A stretch of DNA of 64,000 bases. It comes from Limnomonas spitsbergensis. Taxonomy: Eukaryota; Chlorophyta; Chlorophyceae; Chlamydomonadales. Every line of letters starts with the position of its first letter. Within the stretch, counting starts at the first letter, position 1. Under the pieces are notes generated by a model. It saw nothing but the letters and a program-made list of their open reading frames with translations, searched no databases and was not told the DNA's origin. Positions 12,601 through 21,600 of the stretch are shown piece after piece. The position numbers were made by a program, and so were the translations under genes. Location: NCBI GenBank assembly GCA_037349105.1, contig JAYJMM010000102.1:558001-622000 (forward strand), given 5' to 3'.

Positions 12601-15600
12601 GTTTGAGGGTTAATGTTTTAAGCTGGAGATTCAAATTTGAATTTGAGCAGTCCTCTTTTCACCTGTCCTCCCAGTGTGCCCCGCCGCTGGACCCCAACCT
12701 GGTCCCTGCTCTCAGCCAGGAGCAGCAGCGGGAGCTCCTCCTGCAGCAGCTGGCCGCAGCTGTACCGAGCGGGATGGACATCTCGTACCTGCAGGCGCTG
12801 CTCACCTCATCGGACCCGGTAAGAGGCAACCCTGGGCCCTAACCCCTAGCTTTGCTGACCTCCACCCGACCCGGAAAGTGCCGATCCATGACACCTTTAC
12901 CCCTTTTTCATGCTGGTCCCGTAGGCCCCATCGCTGCAGGCTATGGCACAGGCACTGCAGATGCAGCAGGAGGGTGTCATGACCTACACTGATGCCGATA
13001 GCTTCCAGCAGCAGCAGCAGCAACTACAACAGGTGCGCCAAAAGAAACAGGTGTAATAGTAGGAGCAAGTGCGTCAGCAGCAGCACCAGGTCTGACAGCA
13101 ATAGGAGCAGCAGTAGTAGGTGTGGCAGGAACAGTAGCAGGTGAGAGAAAAACGGCAGCAGTAGTAGGTGTGACAGCAACAGCAATAGGAGCAGCAGTAG
13201 GTCAAAAAGAAGCAGCAATAGCTGCAGCAGGTGAGTCAGAAGCAGCACTTGAGTCAGAAGCAGCAGTTGAGTCAGAAGCGGCAGTTGAGTCAGAAGCAGC
13301 ATGGCATGCTGCCCCAGGCTTCACGGCCGTAGGCGGTGATGTAGCACAAAAGCGAAGCTTAAGCACACAAGAACAAGCAGTGGTCTTGGCCCCAATGCAG
13401 TGGCCTGTTGTTTTGCGAATACCAAGTAGAAGAGGAAAAAACTCGATGGTTGGGCGGGGCTGGAAATCAAGGCCCGGTGCTGTGGTGCCGTCCCTCTTGC
13501 TTACCTTGGCCCCCTGAAACCCGACCTTGTAGGCGGAGATGAATGCGACGGCGATGGCTGCGGTGGCGGCCATGGGCGGGCTGCTACCAGGGGGCCTGCA
13601 GCAGCAGCTGCTAGGCATCAATTTCACGGGCCTGGGCGACCCCTGCGCGCCCGGTGGGGGTATGGTGGGCGGCGGGGATGACACGGACACGGAGGATGGC
13701 GGGGAGGATGCCCATGCTGACCTGGCACCTCATCTTTTGGCATGCCTAGTGGTGAGCAACGAGGTGTCAAAGGGGGTGGGGGAGGATGCTATGTTTAGGA
13801 TGAAGGGTCAAAGGCTGGACCCAAGAGCGGCGGGGATGATACGGTCACGGAGGAAGGCGGGGAGGATGCCCATGCTGACCCGGCACCTCATTTGCTGACG
13901 TGCCTAGTGGTGAGCCTTATGTGGTTTGAGGCGGGTGGAGGAGCATGCCCTGTTCAGGGTTCAGTGCCCTGCTTTCAAAGCGGGTTTTACGGGTCTTTTG
14001 TGTGACACAGACATGGAAGATGGTGGGGAACCCGCCCATTCTGACCCGGTACCTCATCTGCTGGCCTCCCCCGTCAAGAGGACGGGAGGGGATCAGCAGG
14101 GGGGAATTCGGCGGAAATGAGTTCATGTTTCATGTTGATTGTTGAACCCCGAAGCCATGGCTGTGGGGAGCGGATGAGGGTAGCAATTGTGTATTTGTGT
14201 GTCTGCTTGCCCGCTGCCTCAACATTGGGGACCTCCCCTTTTAAATGAGAAGCTTTCAGCCAGGGAACAAGTGAAGGGGAGTGTGTGGTTGTGGTGAATT
14301 GTGTGTTTGCTGCCACTTCAAATGACTCGCTGCTAGGCTACCTGTAGTTACCGATAGTGTCGAAACCCTCAACGTAAACCCCATGCCACTGTCTGCTTAA
14401 CAGCATTTGAATGGCTGCGGCTGCTCATAATCTCCTGATCCATGGACCCTCCCCCCACGCCGCACAGAACCCTGGTCACGCCCTGGTCACATCCAGGTCA
14501 TACCTGTGTCACGCCCTGGTCACTCCCTGGTCACACCCTGGTCACTCCCTGGTTGTTCCCTGGTCACACCCTGGTCACTCCCTAGTCACTTCCTGGTCAC
14601 TCCCCTGATCTGTCTCACCCGTCTCACCTGCTCCCCTCACCCCTCTCTGCAGAGCACTATGGGGGTTGTCGAGGGGACCGCGGCGGCTGAGGCCATCCTG
14701 CCTCGCAACCGCAAGAAAGTCCTTGCGGGGATCTACCAGCAACAGCTGCAGCAGCTGGGCGAGGGCTCTGCCGCAGCCGCAGCAGTCGCTGCCGCGGCCA
14801 ACGCAATCGGGCCCGGGAGCGCCCCGCTGCAGGGCGCGGGAGGCGCCTTCATTCCCCCGCGGCCGCAGGCGCGACGGTTCTACGAGCCGACGCAGAAGGT
14901 GCACTTTGAGGGCGAGGGGATGAAGCTGGCGGATGGGCGCATCTACGTGCCGCTGCCTTTCATTCACAAGAACTTCACCGAGGAGGTCGAGTGGCCGGTG
15001 CTGCTGCAGGTAAGTGAGGCTTTAGAGGATTAAGACGATTTGGGGTTTCGATGAATTGATGGTTTGGACGAATTTAGGGTTTCAACGAGTTAAAGATTTC
15101 GACGAATGTTACTTTGTTCTAGCTAGACATGGTCAGGTCTTCTATTGTACTGCTTCAGGGTGCCTTGCATGCCAGTGGCCAGTGCTGCTGCAGGTGAGGG
15201 AGGCTTCGGAGGGCTGACGATCTTCTAGTTTATAAAAGTCTGGCGATCTACTTCGGTGTTTTAGCGTAGAAGCAAGTGGCTGTTGAAGCTTCAGTGTGAG
15301 AGGCTGACGGTCCAGGGTTCTCTGAGTGATTTAGGGTCTTCTAGGTTAGGGGTTCAACGTTTGGGGTTAGGGCCAGTGGATGGTGCTACTGCATTTGAGA
15401 GAGGCTTTTGTGTGATGGTCTTCAAGGGTTCAAGGGTTGAGGGTTCAGTCTAGAGGCTGGTGTTGCTACAGGTCTGAGGGGGGGAGAGGTGGTCATCATG
15501 CGGGTTGTTGGCGGTCTCCTCGCTTTTGCATCGCTTGGACACTGGGCAGGTCACCCTTTTCCTCCGCTGCTGCAAGCTGGCATCTTCGTCCGCCCTGTTC

Positions 15601-18600
15601 CACACTTTGCCAACACATTCCACACTTTGGCTGCGGCTGCTTAGGCCAACCTAGTGTGCTAATGTCGATTGTATCAAGGATGGGTACCCAGCCAACACTC
15701 TGCACACACTTTCCACTCTTTGTTCATTCCGTGTACACAACGTGCTCACTCTTTTCCCTCTCTTTGTACGTAGGCAAGTGTCCTTGTGAATGCCAAGTGT
15801 ATCAAGGTCGTGTATCCGGTCAACACTCTTGTATCCACCCTTTGTTCCCTCTCTTCCCTCTCCTTGAACGCAGGCGGACATCTTTGTGAACGACGAGTGC
15901 ATCAAGGATGGGTACCCGGTCAAGATCGCACGCAGCCAGAATAAGACGCGGCGCCATGGTCTCGGGAACCACTGGGTGACTGGCCACCAGAAGCTGATCA
16001 AGAACTACAAGGACGTACGCATGCAGGCAAGCTGGCCATGCAGGTTTCCGACATACGGTATTGGTTGCTCTCAGACCATGAGGTATACAAATATAAACCT
16101 CATGTTTAGATACTTATATATTCCTATAACCCATGATTGATTCGGTCACTCAAACCTGCCTTGGCCCTGATTTTTATCCCTGAAGCGTTGACCCTGATTC
16201 TATCCCTGAGGCCTTGACCCTGGGTCATCCTTGCAGGGGCTGGAGATAGATCCGGAGACCGGCAGGCTCAAGGTAATGCTCTCCGCCACGGGATCCTGGG
16301 ACGAGGGCTCTGCCGGCGCCGCCGGCGGCAGCGGGGTGCCCTCGCCCATGATGATGTCCCCGTATGGCGCGCCAGCCATGGCGATGGCCCAGCTGCTGCT
16401 CTCGCAGCAGCAACAGCAGCAGCAGGCGTTTGCGCAGCAGGGAGGCTTTGGCCCGGAGCTCGCGGCAGCGCTGCTTAGTTTCGGAGCGGGCGGCGGCGGC
16501 TGCGGCCTGCCCGCGATCGCTGGGGGTGTCGGTGGCGGCGGTGCGGCTCCCTACTCGGGCTATATCGACAGCCAGACATTGGCTGCATTTGTGGCCGCCA
16601 CCGGGCAGCACTCCGTGCCACCGACGGACCAGCAGGGCGGCGAGGCGGGCGTGGGCGGGGTAGAGGGTGAGGGGGATCTCGTGGGAGTGGGAGGAGGCGC
16701 AGCGGAGGCCGGGCAGCAGGCCAGGGATGCTGCCGGGGGGGAGCCGCATATGGATATGGCTGCAGCCTTTGCCGCAATGACGGCCATGCAGCAGCAGCAG
16801 CAGGTAAGCGGGCTGCTGGAGACGGGACCAGGACCGTTTGCTGGGACACTAGGAAAGGATGAGAGAGGGAGGTGAAATGAGAGAGGGAGGTGTAGTGAGA
16901 GAGGGAGGTGTAATGAGAGAGGGAGGTGTAGTGCGAGAGGGAGGTGCAATGAGAGAGGGAGGTGTAATAAGAGAGGGAGGTGTAGTGAGAGAGGGAGGTG
17001 TAATGAGAGAGGGAGGTGTAGTGAGAAAGGGAGGTGCAATGAGAGAGGGAGGTGTAATAAGAGAGGGAGGTGTAGTGAGAGAGGGAGGTGTAATGAGAGA
17101 GGGAGGTGTAGTGAGAAAGGGAGGTGTAATGAGAGAGGGCGGTGTAATAAGAGAGGGAGGTGTAGTGAGAGAGGGAGGTGTAATGAGAGAGGGAGGTGTA
17201 GTGAGAGAGGGAGGTGAAATGAGAGAGGGAGGTGTAGTGAGAGAGGGAGGTGTAATGAGAGAGGGAGGTGTAGTGAGAGAGGGAGGTGTTATAAGAGAGG
17301 GAGGTGTAATAAGAGAGGGAGGTGTAGTGAGAGAGGGAGGTGCAATGAGAGAGGGAGGTGTAATGAGAGAGGGAGGTGTAATGAGAGAGGGAGGTGCAAT
17401 GAGAGAGGGAGGTGCAATGAGAGAGGGAGGTGTAATGAGAGAGGGAGGTGTAATGAGAGAGGGAGGTGTAGTGAGAGAGGGAGGTGTAGTGAGAGAGGGA
17501 GGTGTAATGAGTGAGGGAGGTGTAGTGAGAGAGGGAGGTGTAATGAGAGAGGGAGGTGTAGTGAGAGAGGGAGGTGTAATGATAGTTTTTGAACATAAGG
17601 AGGGCATTGGGTACCGGTTTTTAATGTGGACTTGCTTCCAGTGTTATGACTTGTTAAAATGAGACAGGTGGAAATCTCTGGGGAACTTGTTGACTGCCCG
17701 CCTTCCACCTCTGTTTCCTCAAATATCAGCGGGGGGATTCAAATTGAATGCGGCGCAGGCATGAACGCAAGCTCGTCTCAACATTGTGTCCGCACATGTG
17801 CATACCTCATGCAAATGTCGCATCACTCGAAAGGGAAAAACTACCGGTGCAGAAAAACAGTGTATACCAATATTGCGGTAGAAAATACAATATTTAAAAA
17901 CAGCATACAGGTACCGTTACTGAAATGACCACTGTTGTACTTTGAATGGGAGCTGCAGTGTCAAAAGCGTGGTTGAAAGCGAGCCCTACATGTGGCAAGC
18001 GTTTTTGTAAGTTGCGCCCCTCAGGTTGACGATGGCAAGCAAGAGAGCAAAAGGTACCTTCCCGTAAGCGTTCTTGTAACTGCGCCCTGCAGGTGGACGA
18101 AGGCGGCGGCGTTGGCGGCCAGCCCTGCATTGCCCTGGGTGACCGTGGGGCTGCAGTCGGCGACGGCAGCGATGGCGGAGCAGGGGGCGGCGAGGCGGCG
18201 GCGGCTTCCGCTGACCAGTCGCAGTCTTCCATGGATGCCGCAGCCGCCGGCCTGCACCAGCTGCTGGCGTCGGGGGCGCTCAACTTCTCAGGCGGCGATA
18301 TGATGCAGGTAGGGGTGTGCTCTTCTTGGCGTTGCTGGCCCGCTCAAGCTGCTTTGGCATCAGGGGGACGTGGAGGTGCTCACCCTTAGCTGGTCAGCGA
18401 TATTATGATGCAGGAAGGGGCTGCTTAATATGTCGATGCCGGCTTTCACCATGTTCTGCGGCGTCAGGAGGACAAAGGGACGCTCACCCATCAGGAGCTG
18501 GTCAGCGATATGATGATGCAGGTAAGGGGGATGCTGAACTTTTTGATGCCTGCCTGCATCAGCTGCTGGCTACAAGAGGACGAGTTGCTCATCCTTTCGG

Positions 18601-21600
18601 GGCTGGTCGGTGAAATGATGCAGGCAGGGGGGACTCAACTTGTCAATGTTGGCCAGCACAAGCTGCCACGCCGAAAGTAGGTGCTGTGGCGAAAGAAGAT
18701 GCTGAACTGTTCGGAGCCAGGCAGCGATGCAATGATGCAGATGGAGGATTGAGTGTAATTATTTAATATAAAATGGCGTGGCGAGAGGCGACCTTCATCA
18801 ACGTGCTTTGATTGTGGACTGTGTTCCTTTATGGAATTTTGTGGTGGCTTGGTGGGTGCAGGGTAGGGCAGGTTTGAGGGCAGAACGTTCACACTCTTTC
18901 AAAGGGCAAAGAGCTTACACTTTTGTAAATGAATGGCAGCAGTGTTGGCGCAATGCGACGTGGGGTGAGTGGGAGGAACACAGAGTGCTGTTTTGTTTTC
19001 CTCCCTTTTCAACTGACCGCTGCCACGCTGGGAATGCAGGCTGTTCAGTTTGTTTGCCTCTCCCCTTATCTCTAACTGCTGCTTTATCGCTGCAGGTGGG
19101 ACCCTCCTCTTTGTCAGGCGGGGGCATGCCCGGTGGAGGCGTGGTGGGCATGCCCGGGGATCAAGGCGGCAGCATGGACATCATGGCGATGATGCAGAGA
19201 GTTGCAGGAGGTGAGGGATGTATCTGCATGGTGATAGCATGGGTTTGCATGGTGTGATGGGCGGGAATATGGACATCATGGCGCAAACATGGACATCATG
19301 GCGATGATACAAAGAATTGCTGCAGATGAGGGATAAATCTTCATGGTGATGGCATGGGTCTGCATGGTGCCATGGTGAGAACATGGTGTGCATGGCGTGA
19401 GCATGGGTGTGCATGGCGATGAAGCAGAGGTTTCATACAGGTGAGGGATGTATCTGTATGGTGATGGCATGGTTGTACATGGATGGCATGGGTGTGCATG
19501 GGTAGGGTGTGCAACTGTGCATGAATGGCATGGGTGTGCATGGGTGGGGTGTGCAACTGTGCATGGGTGGCATGGGTGTGCATGGGTGGGGTGTGCAACT
19601 GTGCATGGGTGGCATGGGTGTGACTGGCGCGAACGAGGACATCATGGCAATGATGCAGGAGGTGGCAGTGGGTGAGAGAAGGGCTAGGACTCAAGGAGAC
19701 ATCTACTGTGTTAATGCATGGGTGAATGGTCGTGGTGGGAATCATCTGCTAGGTGATGTGAAAGACTGGAAGGTGTGGAAAGTGGTGGATTTAGTGTGAA
19801 TGTGTGTGGCGTGGGAGTCATCTGCAAGGTGGTGTGAAGGGTGTGACTGGAGATGGCAATCACAGCACCAGGGTGGATGTGGGCAGTGGCAGTTTTCAGC
19901 CAACGGGGCAGGAGGCCAATGGAGCATGAGCACTACTATTATTTTTTTCCGTGACTCAGCTACATGTCAGCTATACTCCGGCCTCTGGATCTAACACATT
20001 TGTGGACAGCCATGCTGCTTCGGCTGCCAATGGAAGGCTGGCCCAAGATTGGTCCCAATCAGGTCTTTCGCGGCCGTGGGGTGGGGCCTGCCAAATGTGG
20101 ACTTGCAGCAAAAAGAAGAAGCACTCACGCGCACTGTCAACAGCTATGCTCATGGCTGGAGGGGTGGGGGTCAAGAGTCATGCCCTACTGACATCCAATC
20201 CAGCCTCTTGATGCCCCCCCCTGATAAGACCAGTCCAGGGAATCAGCCATTCTTTATTTTTACGTGACTCAGCTACATGTCTGCTATACCCCGGGCTCCA
20301 CGGCCAGAGGCCCCAGGTGTGGACAGACGTGCTGCTTAGACCCGTGTCTGGCACTCGATCCAGGTTCGGTCCTAATCAGGTCTTTTGGCAGGACTAAGGC
20401 AGCCTCCAACGATGGCCTCTTGGACGAAAAATATACCCTGGAATCAGCCTAGACGACCTGATTGGCCTAAGGTAGAGCGCCTTCATCTCTGTCGATGGTC
20501 GATGAACCTGCCTGATGACCAGCCTGTGCACGTGCAGAAGGTAGCAAGCAGTGCTGACTCAGCGGATCACCCCACCATTCCCGATGGATACAAACATTAA
20601 CTATGAGACCTAGAGACCTGGTCCTGGTCCTGGCAACACAGCTGCACTCACAGTAGTTATGAAACGTTCATAGCTTGCATTCCGCTGGTAATTCAAAGTA
20701 TGATTCCCTCGATACTTGCTGAACCCTCTGTGTGTGTGTGTGTGTGCGTGTGAGCGCGCAGGCACCTCACCGGACATGCTGGCGTCGCTGTTGGCGTCCC
20801 TGGGCCAAGGCGGAGGGCAGTTGATGGGCTACCCACCCATGCCGGCAAGGTGGGAGGATCTGATATGTCGGGAAGGGCATCTCACATATTCCGGCAAGGT
20901 GGGTCAGGGTAGTGATACCGAGGCCGGCGCCAGGTGGGCCTTTAACAACCCCCCATCCCACCCCACCCCAGCGAATCCTGTACAAATTGGGGGGGCACCT
21001 GATTACCAGGTGGGCTCTAATCTTGCCCGGAGTGGGGGGAGATGCGATGTGACTGGGATCTGATCAGGGGAGGTTGAGGAGGAGGAGAAGGAGGGGAAGG
21101 GGGGGGGGGGGGGGAGAAGGAGGGGGGGGGGGGAGGAGGAGGGGACGGGGAGGAGGAGGGGGGGGGGGAGGAGGAGGGGGGGGGGGGAGGAGGAGGCGAG
21201 GAGGAGGAGGAGGGGACGGGGAGGGGGAGGGGGAGGAGGAGGGGACAGGGAGGGGGAGGGGGAGGGGCGAGAGGAGGAGGAGGGAAAGGGGGAGGGGGAG
21301 GAGGAGGGGACAGGGAGGGGGAGGAGGAGGAGGGGGAGGAGGAGGAGGGGGAGCAGGAGCAGGAGGGGGAGGGGAGGGGGAGGGAGAGGACGGGACTTAC
21401 TACCCCGTGAGCTCTCTGCAACGGTCCAAACACAGCTCGCTGCACTCTGCACCAGTTTTATGTTTTAGGAAGCTACTCCGCTCCGTACCACCTTTCGATG
21501 CCGACGGTCGGCCACCACTGGGTCGATGGGGACCAAATCTCGCCTGGCTCTCAGCCAGTTCCCAAGCAGCAGGCACTGCCGCTCCAGTCTCCCTTGGCCA

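Larger units (their letters stand above)
14863..16310 (+). other. First B3-like domain, exons 9-11 of the 18-exon gene
   Basis: The domain starts in the last third of exon 9 (LADGRIYVPLPFIHKNF), continues through exon 10 (ADIFVNDECIKDGYPVKIA, a basic loop, then NHWVTGHQKLIKNYKDVR) and ends at the start of exon 11 (GLEIDPETGRLKVML). It aligns position by position with the C-terminal domain of the same protein, including the WxTGxQK and YxDVR motifs. In the B3 fold a comparable segment (strand, helix, GW-F-like turn, terminal strands) forms a DNA-binding pseudobarrel. The B3 assignment is inference; the internal duplication is seen directly. Confidence 0.6.

Noticed and set aside
16475..17662. 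Long frames with HYTSLS, TPPSLI or MREGGV repeats
   Set aside because: All are translations of the 18-bp intron array, whose length is a multiple of three.
19448..19800. His/Cys/Trp-rich small proteins (GMGVHGWGVQLC)
   Set aside because: Arise from the 44-bp intron 13 array.
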